This document shows, piece after piece, positions 33,659 through 40,259 of a DNA stretch of 49,057 nt. Position numbers and translations under genes: made by a program. The stretch comes from Candidatus Bathyarchaeota archaeon. GTDB lineage: Archaea; Thermoproteota; Bathyarchaeia; TCS64. Location: the NCBI GenBank assembly GCA_016783485.1, contig JADHWM010000005.1, positions 1 to 49,057 on the forward strand, read 5' to 3'. Below the pieces are notes generated by a model, which had not been told where the DNA came from, did no database searches, and saw nothing but the letters and a program-made list of their open reading frames with translations. How positions within the stretch are numbered: position 1 is the first letter of the stretch; every line of letters begins with the position of its first letter.

Positions 33659-33733
33659 ATGCGTAGTGCTAAGAAGAAACCTTTGACCAAGAAGGAAAGG
33701 GCAGAAAAAAGAAAAAAGCGTAAAGAGAAATGA
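33659..33733 (+). CDS. Very small Lys/Arg-rich protein
   Basis: A 24-residue frame, MRSAKKKPLTKKERAEKRKK then RKEK and stop. More than half of the residues are basic, which recalls nucleic-acid-binding tails. A TATA-like TAGATTTATC lies about 50 bp upstream, but there is no strong Shine-Dalgarno motif. It may be a real short protein or a chance A-rich frame. Confidence 0.35.
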   Translation: MRSAKKKPLTKKERAEKRKKRKEK

Positions 33734-33949
33734 GCGGTGAAGTGAAATGCCCCCTTGCGGTCACTCAGCGCATCAACGCGAGAAGCCTGCTTTTTGTTCT
33801 CAGAATTCATGGACATTGGGGGAGGTCTGGCCGCGTTTGTTATCGTCGAGGCGTTCCGCGCTCGGCTCGACGAAGGACGCTTTCCATCGAGTAGAGACTG
33901 CGGTTATACTTGAAAAATCGGGGTTATAGGTTGAACCCCGCTGGTCTCC

Positions 33950-33995
33950 TGACCGGGGATTGGGTCGAACCCTGCTGCCGGTGGTGATGTCACCT
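33950..33995 (-). repeat. Second type of T-arm-like repeat (copy c)
   Basis: Minus strand: GGTGACATCACCACC, GGCAGCAGGGTTCGACCC, then AATCCCCGG. The 12-base element GGTGACATCACC is a perfect palindrome except for its central CA. Confidence 0.5.
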
Positions 33996-34100
33996 GACAA
34001 TTCCCTTTTGTTATCCATCTTTTTCGTGTTGCATGCGTTTCATAGTAAATTTATTTATTCAGGTAAATTCGCTGGTTCAAACCTAGAAGTGAAGGCAAGG

Positions 34101-34141
34101 AGGCGGGGGGGTAGATTTGAACCACCGACCTCGAGGATATG
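34101..34141 (-). repeat. tRNA-iMet 3' half (copy 8)
   Basis: GGGGGGTAGATTTGAACCAC, then CGACCTCGAGGATATGA on the plus strand. The first part is the acceptor and T-arm; the second corresponds to the anticodon stem and loop with changes (ATATGA for TTATGA). Confidence 0.65.
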
Positions 34142-34295
34142 ATCTTTACGGTTGGATTGATTCATGTTGTTTTCCAGTTCTATCATTGGGAAGGCCAGCA
34201 TTACATACGATATTATGTGATCTGGACTTTGTCAGATCCCATTCCATAACATTGTCCAAGGATACAAATACCGAGAAAACATACTTTGGATCATC

Positions 34296-35048
34296 ATGAG
34301 AAACCTGCTCAAAGAAAAACTCCGCAAAGGAGGAAACGCCGTAGGAACCTTCATCGAACTCGGGCACCCTGACGTGGCCGAGATTCTCAGCCACAGTGGG
34401 TTCGACTGGCTGCTGATCGATGGGGAGCACAGCCCCATGGGGTTCGAGACCATGGAGCGTATGCTTCAAGCCATGGCGGGTACGGACTGCACGCCGATCA
34501 TCCGGCCCCAATGGAACGATCCCGTCATCATCAAACGTGTGCTGGACCTCGGGGCGCATGGGATCGTCGTGCCCTGGGTGAACACGGAGGAGGAAGCGGA
34601 GGCGGCGGTTAGTGCGGCGAGGTATCCGCCGGAGGGCATCAGGGGCTGGGGTCCGAGGAGGGCGTCGAGATGGGACCCCGATTACAGGGACACCGCCAAC
34701 GAGGAGATTCTCGTGGCCGTTCAGGTCGAGACGCAGATGAGCCTGGATAACCTCGATGCCATCATGGGGGTCGATGGAGTTGATGCCTGTTACGTCGGTC
34801 CCTGGGACCTGAGCAACAATCTCGGGTTCAGCGTTCCCCCTGACTACGATAACAAGGCTTTCACCGATGCCATCGAGTACGTGCTCGGAGTGGCTGCTGA
34901 TCACGGCAAGCCTGCGGGTATGTGGTGTAACCTCGATAATGTGGGCTGGGCCGTGGGGAAGGGGTTCAGGTTCAACACGGTCATCGACGCGGATACGATG
35001 CTGGCGTATGGCGCCGCTGAGGCCGTGAAACGGGGAAGGGGAGACTGA
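34296..35048 (+). CDS. HpcH/HpaI-family aldolase
   Basis: A 250-residue TIM-barrel class II aldolase of the HpcH/HpaI family, which cleaves 2-keto-4-hydroxy acids to pyruvate and an aldehyde using a divalent metal. Seen segments: VGTFIELGHPDVAEIL, DWLLIDGEHSPMGFE (His near the substrate), GAHGIVVPWVNTEEEAE, GIRGWGPRRASRW, VAVQVETQMSLDNLD with the metal Glu, and VDACYVGPWDLSNNLG with the metal Asp. ATG 34296 is close to the predicted transcription start. It lies between tRNA fragment 8 and repeat R1. Confidence 0.88.
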   Translation: MRNLLKEKLRKGGNAVGTFIELGHPDVAEILSHSGFDWLLIDGEHSPMGFETMERMLQAMAGTDCTPIIRPQWNDPVIIKRVLDLGAHGIVVPWVNTEEEAEAAVSAARYPPEGIRGWGPRRASRWDPDYRDTANEEILVAVQVETQMSLDNLDAIMGVDGVDACYVGPWDLSNNLGFSVPPDYDNKAFTDAIEYVLGVAADHGKPAGMWCNLDNVGWAVGKGFRFNTVIDADTMLAYGAAEAVKRGRGD

Positions 35049-35096
35049 TCCTCCCTCATATGTGAGGGCCCCCCAGTTTTCCCCGTGTCTTCCTCG

Positions 35097-35215
35097 TGCG
35101 CAGCTATCAGTGAATGAGGCGCGTGCACAGTTGGTTTTTTATACGCGTTTTATTTGCCCCTCAATAATTCAAGGGAGCCCGTTACGGAACCAGATAACAC
35201 TGAAACCAGATATGC
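35097..35215. repeat. Direct repeat R1, left copy, bordering the Trx-CcdA cassette
   Basis: GTGCGCAGCTATCAGTGAAT, then GAGGCGCGTGCACAG, a T-rich stretch with TATACGCGTTTTATTTGCCC, and TTCAAGGGAGCC. The same order recurs at 36892-37012 with few differences. GTGCGC and GCGTGCAC near the left end form an imperfect dyad. Confidence 0.8.
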
Positions 35216-35288
35216 ATCCACACGGACAGATTGGAACCTTATCCAACAAACCCAGAATATTTAATAAACTAAATATATTGATAGAGTA

Positions 35289-35561
35289 ATGCTTCAGGGG
35301 TCAACGAGAGTGAACCAGTCAAATAGAATATATACACAGAAACTAAACAAAATACTCGCGCGGCGTGCGCGCGAACCCGTATTATTGAGAGCTTCACCTG
35401 CGTATGGAATACTGTCGGCTTGTAAGAATAATGACCCTGATCTTCTAATTCTGGATAGAGGTAACAGAAGGTTCACTGTGTTTGGCTTAGGTAGTGATGT
35501 TTGGTCTCAGGTTCGAAGAGGATGCCATAAGCCATTACTAGAATTAAAGAAGGTTAACTAA
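35289..35561 (+). CDS. Hypothetical protein in the Trx-CcdA cassette
   Basis: A 90-residue frame with no recognised domain. Notable segments are ILARRAREPVLLRASPAYGI and DLLILDRGNRRFTVFGLGSD. It ends one base before the GTG of the thioredoxin-like gene, which supports co-translation. Composition is AT-rich like the next two genes. A TATA-like AATATTTAATAAACTAAATA lies just upstream (near 35255-35275). Confidence 0.5.
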   Translation: MLQGSTRVNQSNRIYTQKLNKILARRAREPVLLRASPAYGILSACKNNDPDLLILDRGNRRFTVFGLGSDVWSQVRRGCHKPLLELKKVN

Positions 35562-35562
35562 T

Positions 35563-36135
35563 GTGAATAACAAATACTTACTCCTAGGTATCGGCATTAT
35601 AGCTATACTCTTAGCCAGTTTTGTATTCATAAACGGAAATAACCAAAACAAAGGGGCTGACTCAGACTCAAATAATGTGAATGATGACTCTTTCGCCAGT
35701 CCCGTGTTTAAGTTAGTAGACCTTCGAGGCGTCGAGTATCGTTTAACAGATTATAAAGGAACCCCAGTATTAGTGCATTTTATGGCGGTATCATGCGGAG
35801 GCGAATACTCTGACCTGAATGATAACCAGCTTAAACAGATGAAAATACTATGCGATACTCTCTGCAATGAAGATAAAATAACCATGTTTACCGTTCTTGT
35901 ATCAACCTGTGAAACAACTGATCTGTCTCAACTCTATAACATGTATAATATTACCTGGATTATGGGAAATGATTATCAGGATAACAAGCTTGACGTGATA
36001 GAGATATTCAGCGAATATGAGCCAGAGGATGGGCTGATAATCCTAATGGATCAAGAGCATGTGGTTAAAGACGTCATAAAGGGAAGTATCTCAGCCAAGA
36101 CGCTTGTTGATGAAATATTTCAATTAGGGGGCTAA
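35563..36135 (+). CDS. Membrane-anchored thioredoxin-like (TlpA/SCO-type) protein
   Basis: A 190-residue protein with an N-terminal membrane helix (YLLLGIGIIAILLASFVFI) and an outward-facing thioredoxin-like domain: PVFKLVDLRGVEYRLTDYKG, then TPVLVHFMAVSCGGEYSDLN where TlpA/SCO proteins have their CxxC or CxxxC. Here only one Cys is at that place (SCGGE), while other Cys occur later (LCDTLCNED, VSTCETTD). The partner Cys may therefore be elsewhere, or the protein may not be a standard oxidoreductase. GTG start at 35563. It directly precedes a CcdA-like gene, the usual electron donor of such proteins. Confidence 0.75.
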   Translation: MNNKYLLLGIGIIAILLASFVFINGNNQNKGADSDSNNVNDDSFASPVFKLVDLRGVEYRLTDYKGTPVLVHFMAVSCGGEYSDLNDNQLKQMKILCDTLCNEDKITMFTVLVSTCETTDLSQLYNMYNITWIMGNDYQDNKLDVIEIFSEYEPEDGLIILMDQEHVVKDVIKGSISAKTLVDEIFQLGG

Positions 36136-36139
36136 CAGG

Positions 36140-36826
36140 ATTCTCTACCTAAGTTTATTCATTTATGGTCTAACGACATTCATCTCGCCATGCTCTATAG
36201 GATTAGTCACGGCTTATCTGACCTACACAGTTAAAGACGCATCCACTAGAAGTCATGCGCTCCTCGTCGGGTTATGCTATATGTCAGCCATGGGCCTTGT
36301 GTTTTTTATCTTTGGGTACGCTTTATCCTCCCTCATACCCGTAAATCTTGCTTCGGGTAAACTGTTTTACGGCTTGGCGGGTATTTTGATGATAATTCTC
36401 GGGGGGAATACCCTTGGATTGTTGGAAAAGTTTGAACCCCTACAAGCATTAATCTTCAAAATATCTGATGGCTCAGACAGCATTAGATCTGGTTTAATGT
36501 CTAGAGTTGGTGGAGGTAATGTTTTCATTAGCGCATTTGTTTTCGGGGTTGTCATATCTATTGCTCTCGGTCCCTGTTCTCTGGCACTGGTCTTGCCCGC
36601 CGTTATGATGACATTATTTAATGCTCCTTCTGCGGTTCACGGTGGGTTACAACTGTTTGCTTTTGGCATCGGGCATGGCGTACCTGTTTTATTGTTGAGC
36701 GTGCTCGTTTCCGAGACAAGATTTCTGCTCAGTAAAAAGCTCGTAAAAATCGGAGGAGCGTTAAATTACCTCGTTGGATCAGGGTTAATTTTACTGGGTC
36801 TATGGTTAATCTTAGAGGCTTTATAA
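36140..36826 (+). CDS. ccdA: CcdA/DsbD-type thiol-disulfide transmembrane protein, unusual start
   Basis: A 229-residue membrane protein with about six helices and the two CcdA Cys motifs: LTTFISPCSIGLVTAY in the first helix and SIALGPCSLALVLPAV in the fourth. It moves electrons from the cytoplasm to outward-facing thioredoxins such as the one just upstream. The first canonical start is ATG 36281, which would remove the first SPC motif. The frame is open back to 36128 without ATG, GTG or TTG, so translation must begin at ATT 36140 (AGGGGG lies 8 bases upstream), or arise by a +1 frameshift from the preceding gene at AGGGGGC. Confidence 0.75.
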   Translation: MLYLSLFIYGLTTFISPCSIGLVTAYLTYTVKDASTRSHALLVGLCYMSAMGLVFFIFGYALSSLIPVNLASGKLFYGLAGILMIILGGNTLGLLEKFEPLQALIFKISDGSDSIRSGLMSRVGGGNVFISAFVFGVVISIALGPCSLALVLPAVMMTLFNAPSAVHGGLQLFAFGIGHGVPVLLLSVLVSETRFLLSKKLVKIGGALNYLVGSGLILLGLWLILEAL

Positions 36827-36891
36827 TTAGGGGGGTACTAGGTGCATTTTTGTTATCTTATTTTTTAGAAATGATTTCTTTTTTACTCGCA

Positions 36892-37012
36892 CGTGCGCAG
36901 CTATCAGTGAATGAGGCGCGTGCACAGTCGGTTTTTTATACGCGTTTTATTTGCCCCTCAAATATTCAAGGGAGCCTGTTACGGAACCACAGAACAATGA
37001 AACCATCCACAA
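36892..37012. repeat. Direct repeat R1, right copy
   Basis: Partner of 35097-35215, running into sequence that also resembles 37970-38030 next to tRNA copy 10 (shared AACCATCC and AACAACTGGTAGCGG further on). So R1 is the normal 3' flank of the tRNA fragments. Confidence 0.8.
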
Positions 37013-37046
37013 ACATCCCACTAACATACAGGGGGAGAGCAACAAC

Positions 37047-37090
37047 TGGTAGCGGGAAGTAGATGTTTATTACCGTCCTTGGGGCGCGCG
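37047..37090 (-). repeat. tRNA-iMet 3' fragment (copy 9, degraded)
   Basis: TGGTAGCGGGAAGTAGATGT then TTATTACCGTCCTTGGGG. It keeps the encoded CCA (TGG), the acceptor start and parts of the T-arm. It shares the preceding flank AGAGCAACAAC with copy 10. Confidence 0.6.
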
Positions 37091-37107
37091 CCTTGAACCA
37101 AGAGGGT

Positions 37108-37878
37108 TTAAAGGAAATCTCTTCGTCCGCCGTCGACCAGGAGGATTTTTCCGGTGATGTATCTCGATTCATCGCTTGCGAAGAATAGCACAGCGTTGGC
37201 GATGTCTTCGGGGGTGCCGGTCATCCCCAGAGACGACGCGTCTCTCCTTCCCTCGAGCACCTTCTCGTATTCATCATCGCTCCGGTTCCCCCTCAGCATG
37301 ACCGTGTCAACTGCTCCAGGTGCGACGCAATTGACGTTGATGTTATGTCTTCCGAGCTCGAAGGCTGAGCTTTTGGTGAGCTGTATCACGCCTGCTTTCG
37401 AGACGGCGTAGCTGTTATCGCCGGGCATGGCTATGCCGAACCCGGAGTTGGAGGAGATGTTCACTATCTTCCCGTAATTCCTCTCTATCATGTGCCTCGC
37501 GGCTATCTGGGTGCAGAGGAAGACGCCCTTGAGGTTGATCTCCATGTGCTTATCCCATATCTCGTCGGTGGTCTCGAGCAACGAGGCTCCAATCGCTATC
37601 CCCGCATTGTTGACGAGAATATCGACCTTGTCGAACTCGTCTACCGTGGCGGTGAACATGTTCTCCACCTCCTCCCTTTTCGAGACGTCGCATCTGACGG
37701 CGATAGCCTTCCCGCCCATCTGCCTGATGGAGTTAACGACCTCCTCCGCTTCGTCTCGGCTCTTACTATAATTGATGGTTACTGCGCATCCGCATCTCGC
37801 GAGAGCTAATGCGATAGATCTCCCAATACTACGGGAAGACCCAGTTACGACCGCTACCTTATTCGTGAAATCAAACAC
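37108..37878 (-). CDS. Short-chain dehydrogenase/reductase (FabG-like)
   Basis: A 256-residue SDR. The cofactor loop is TGSSRSIGRSIA, the NNAG motif is ILVNNAGIAIG, and the catalytic Ser-Tyr-Lys are in VNISSNSGFGIAMPG and NSYAVSKAGV. A C-terminal YITGKILLVDGG is typical of the FabG type. The substrate is not readable. It is the only gene between tRNA copies 9 and 10, which makes it a one-gene cassette. The sequence upstream of ATG 37878 is AT-rich and suits a promoter. Confidence 0.9.
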   Translation of the reverse strand: MFDFTNKVAVVTGSSRSIGRSIALALARCGCAVTINYSKSRDEAEEVVNSIRQMGGKAIAVRCDVSKREEVENMFTATVDEFDKVDILVNNAGIAIGASLLETTDEIWDKHMEINLKGVFLCTQIAARHMIERNYGKIVNISSNSGFGIAMPGDNSYAVSKAGVIQLTKSSAFELGRHNINVNCVAPGAVDTVMLRGNRSDDEYEKVLEGRRDASSLGMTGTPEDIANAVLFFASDESRYITGKILLVDGGRRDFL

Positions 37879-38034
37879 TCCAAATCACTTTTCCTAAAGA
37901 GATAATTGGTTATTAAATAAGTTATATTGGCTTTCTCTAAGAGCGCGCGCGAATAGAATAAGTCTATACAGAGCCAGATAACGATAAAACCATCCCAAAA
38001 CACCCCAACAACAAACAAAGGGGAGGGCAACAAC

Positions 38035-38093
38035 TGGTAGCGGGGGGTAGATTTTAACCATCGACCTCGGATATGAGCCCCACGGGTCAACCC
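38035..38093 (-). repeat. Degraded tRNA-iMet copy, longest (copy 10)
   Basis: It runs from the encoded CCA (TGG) through acceptor, T-arm, variable loop and anticodon arm (GGATATGAGCCCCACGGG on the plus strand) into part of the D-arm, with mutations in the T-loop (TTTTAAC) and anticodon stem. The 5' acceptor strand is absent, so it is a pseudo-tRNA. Confidence 0.75.
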
Positions 38094-38246
38094 ATCATTA
38101 AACCATCAGAAAACACGGAACAGAGAACCCCACGACCCACAAACCACAGACATTCACACGGAACACTGAACACCAGAAAACCCTCATCATACACCACCAC
38201 TCACAAGCCCCAGAACCCTTATCCTAAGCCAGCCGCACGAGAATGG
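38094..38246. repeat. 3' flank of the intact tRNA, with internal duplication
   Basis: No gene seen. 38157-38207 and 38212-38243 look like two successive versions of one flank (AACCCTCATCATAC and AACCCTTATCCTAA). Related sequence stands next to tRNA copies 2 and 7. Confidence 0.55.
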
Positions 38247-38321
38247 TAGCGGGGGGTAGATTTGAACTACCGACCTTGGGGTTATGAGCCCCACGGGCTA
38301 ACCTGGCTGCCCTACCCCGCT
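38247..38321 (-). tRNA. Initiator tRNA-Met (CAT), CCA encoded next to it
   Basis: A complete cloverleaf of 75 nt. Acceptor AGCGGGG pairs with CCCCGCT. The D-stem is GGGC/GCCC with loop AGCCAGGTTA. The anticodon stem is TGGGG/CCCCA with loop CTCATAA (anticodon CAT). The T-arm is GGTAG-TTCAAAT-CTACC and the discriminator is A. The A1-T72 pair and the GGG/CCC pairs next to the anticodon loop are marks of archaeal initiator tRNA. The plus-strand TGG at 38244-38246 encodes CCA directly after it. It is the intact reference for the ten or so degraded copies to its left, and it lies at the right end of the array, facing away from the rnp4-dphB-ribL operon. Confidence 0.93.
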
Positions 38322-38397
38322 CCAACACACCAAACACCCACCATACTCTTATAAACTCTATCCCCGAACCCCAAACCCAGCAAAAAGGCAACCCACG

Positions 38398-38709
38398 ATG
38401 CCCAAAGAGACCACCAAGATCGCCCTGGAACGGATCCACACCCTATTCCAGCAGGCACAATCCACGTTCCCCCATAACCCCCAACGCGCCCAGCGCCACG
38501 TCGACCTCGCCCGCAGGATCGCCCAGCGCACCCGCACCCACCTGCCCCCCCACCTCCGCCGCCAGGTCTGCCGCAAATGCGACGCCTACCTCGTCCCCGG
38601 AGCCACCAGCCGCACCCGCATCCGCCAGCGCAGGGAGCCCCACGTCGCCACCACCTGCCTCAAATGCGGCAACATCCAGCGCCACTCCCTCAAGGAGAAG
38701 AAAACGTGA
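38398..38709 (+). CDS. rnp4: RNase P protein component 4 (Rpp21/Rpr2)
   Basis: A 103-residue archaeal Rpp21 protein, part of the RNase P complex that trims tRNA 5' ends. The zinc-ribbon Cys are CRKC (58-61) and CLKC (87-90). A helical N-terminal part (IALERIHTLFQQAQSTFPHN) and the ARRIAQRTR segment bind the partner Rpp29. Its stop overlaps the GTG start of dphB by four bases. It begins 77 bp from the divergent initiator tRNA. Location of tRNA-processing and tRNA genes side by side may be chance. Confidence 0.92.
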   Translation: MPKETTKIALERIHTLFQQAQSTFPHNPQRAQRHVDLARRIAQRTRTHLPPHLRRQVCRKCDAYLVPGATSRTRIRQRREPHVATTCLKCGNIQRHSLKEKKT

Positions 38710-39743
38710 CCCTCACCCTCATCAGCATCGGCCTCACAGACCACAACGACATGAGCCGACGCGCCCTCCAGGCGGCCCGGGGCTGCGACACCCTATACGC
38801 CGAGCTCTACACCATGATCCTGGACACCGACCCCCGGAGCCTCTCCGAGGCCATCGGCAAGCCCGTCCAAGAGCTCCCCCGGGGCCGACTGGAGGAAGAC
38901 TCCCCCCCCCTCATCGAGGAAGCCCGGCACGCGAACATCGGGATCCTCGTAGGCGGTGACGCCCTCACAGCCACCACCCACATCAGCCTCCTCCTCGAGG
39001 CCGCCAAGAAAGGGGTCAAGACCCGGGTCATCCACGGCTCCTCCATCCTCACCGCGGTCGCCGAGACGGGGCTCAGCCCCTACAAGTTCGGGCGCACGGT
39101 CACCCTCCCCCTCCCCGGGAAGGCCCCCCCCGACACCGTCCTCGCCACCCTCCGGGAGAACCGGGAGCACGGCCTCCACACCCTCGTCCTCCTGGATCTG
39201 GACATCGTGAACCGGGAAGCCCACACCATCAACAGGGCGATCAGGATCCTCCTGGACGCCGACCAGCCCGAATCCTACAACGGGGACACCCTCACCGTCG
39301 GCGTCGCCCGCCTCGGCTGGGAAGACCAGGAGATCAAGGCCGACTCCGCCGAGAACCTCGCCGGCCACGACCTCGGGGACCCTCCCCATGTCTTAATCGT
39401 CCCCGGGAGGCTCCACTTCCACGAGACGGAGGCCCTCAGGACCCTCGCAGGCTGCCCCGACGAAGCCCTGGAAGGCCACGAACCCGTCGGGGAGCTGGAC
39501 ACGCTCATCGAGAAGTACTCCGCGGGGTGCAGGAGGGTGATCGAGGGGCTCGACGTCAGGGACCTCCCCAAATCCGTCACCCTGGAAGACGTAAAGGCTT
39601 TAACCGGACACGTAGCCAACTACCTCGACGACGGGGAGTACTACCAGGCGGAGCGGAAGGCCACGGCCCTCGCCTCGGTGAGCTACGCCGAGGGGATACT
39701 GGACGCCCTCAGGCTGCTGGGCCTCGTCGAGTTCGAGTGGTAG
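38706..39743 (+). CDS. dphB: Diphthine synthase fused to a DUF357-like domain
   Basis: A 345-residue protein. The first 260 or so residues are DphB, the SAM-dependent methyltransferase of diphthamide formation on elongation factor 2: LTLISIGLTDHNDMSRRAL at the start, GDALTATTHISLLLEA, and IHGSSILTAVAETGLSPYKFG. The last 80 residues (YLDDGEYYQAERKATALASV and SYAEGILDALRLLG) match the DUF357 pattern, a small archaeal helical domain usually encoded separately. GTG 38706 is the start since it overlaps the rnp4 stop (GTGA); an upstream frame to 38577 shadows rnp4. It is followed after 2 bp by ribL. Confidence 0.88.
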   Translation: MTLTLISIGLTDHNDMSRRALQAARGCDTLYAELYTMILDTDPRSLSEAIGKPVQELPRGRLEEDSPPLIEEARHANIGILVGGDALTATTHISLLLEAAKKGVKTRVIHGSSILTAVAETGLSPYKFGRTVTLPLPGKAPPDTVLATLRENREHGLHTLVLLDLDIVNREAHTINRAIRILLDADQPESYNGDTLTVGVARLGWEDQEIKADSAENLAGHDLGDPPHVLIVPGRLHFHETEALRTLAGCPDEALEGHEPVGELDTLIEKYSAGCRRVIEGLDVRDLPKSVTLEDVKALTGHVANYLDDGEYYQAERKATALASVSYAEGILDALRLLGLVEFEW

Positions 39744-39745
39744 AA

Positions 39746-40192
39746 ATGAAGACGGTCCTCACATCGGGAGCCTTCGACCTCATCCACTATGGGCACATCA
39801 GACTCCTCGAGGAGGCGAAGCGCCTCGGGGGGCCGGACGCCAGGCTCGTGGTCATAGTGGCCCGGGACGAGACCATCCGGAGGCTCAAGGGGCGCCTCCC
39901 GGTCATCCCCGAGGACCAGAGGAGGGCCGTCGTGGAGTCCCTCAGGGTCGTGGACGAGGCCCTCCTGGGATACGAGGACCTCGACATGGCCACCGTGATA
40001 GACCTGGTCCAGCCCGACATAATCGCCGTGGGCTACGATCAGGACAACATCGAGGCGTTGGCCCTGAAGGCCATCGAGGAGCGGGGGCTCAAGATCGAGG
40101 TGAAGCGCATCAGCAGGTTCGGCCGGACGGACCTGGACAGCAGCTCCAAGATCAAGAGGAAGATAGTGGAGGACCTGGGGTCCGCCTGCTGA
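39746..40192 (+). CDS. ribL: Archaeal FAD synthase (RibL)
   Basis: A 148-residue nucleotidyltransferase that makes FAD from FMN. The HxGH motif is in GAFDLIHYGHIRLLEEAKRL and the second nucleotide-binding part is RFGRTDLDSSSKIKRKIVED (an ISSSxIK-like site). ATG 39746 lies 2 bp after the dphB stop. The longer frame from 39527 shadows dphB. The RibL-DUF357 neighbourhood is known in archaea and supports the DUF357 call in the preceding gene. Confidence 0.9.
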   Translation: MKTVLTSGAFDLIHYGHIRLLEEAKRLGGPDARLVVIVARDETIRRLKGRLPVIPEDQRRAVVESLRVVDEALLGYEDLDMATVIDLVQPDIIAVGYDQDNIEALALKAIEERGLKIEVKRISRFGRTDLDSSSKIKRKIVEDLGSAC

Positions 40193-40259
40193 CCGCTCTG
40201 GAGCCGGGCATCCCCCGGAAGTGTTCTTGAACGGGGTCAGGGAGCCGGTTTATCCGAGT

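Larger units (their letters stand above)
33734..34295. other. Intergenic stretch before the HpcH aldolase
   Basis: A 60-codon frame at 33747 has no family character and is left out. The stretch holds T-arm-like copy c, tRNA fragment copy 8, and an imperfect dyad ATTACATA-6 nt-TATGTGAT at 34200-34221 that could be an operator for the aldolase gene. A TATA-like GATACAAATA near 34261 is placed for a leaderless mRNA from 34296. Confidence 0.45.

Noticed and set aside
33747-33929. 60-codon plus-strand frame upstream of the HpcH aldolase
   Set aside because: No domain pattern, no ribosome site, and Ser/Arg/Pro content typical of chance frames.
21818-38321. CRISPR array as explanation for the spaced repeats
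   Set aside because: Spacers are gene-sized and irregular, and the repeat is a recognisable tRNA 3' end; no cas genes are present.
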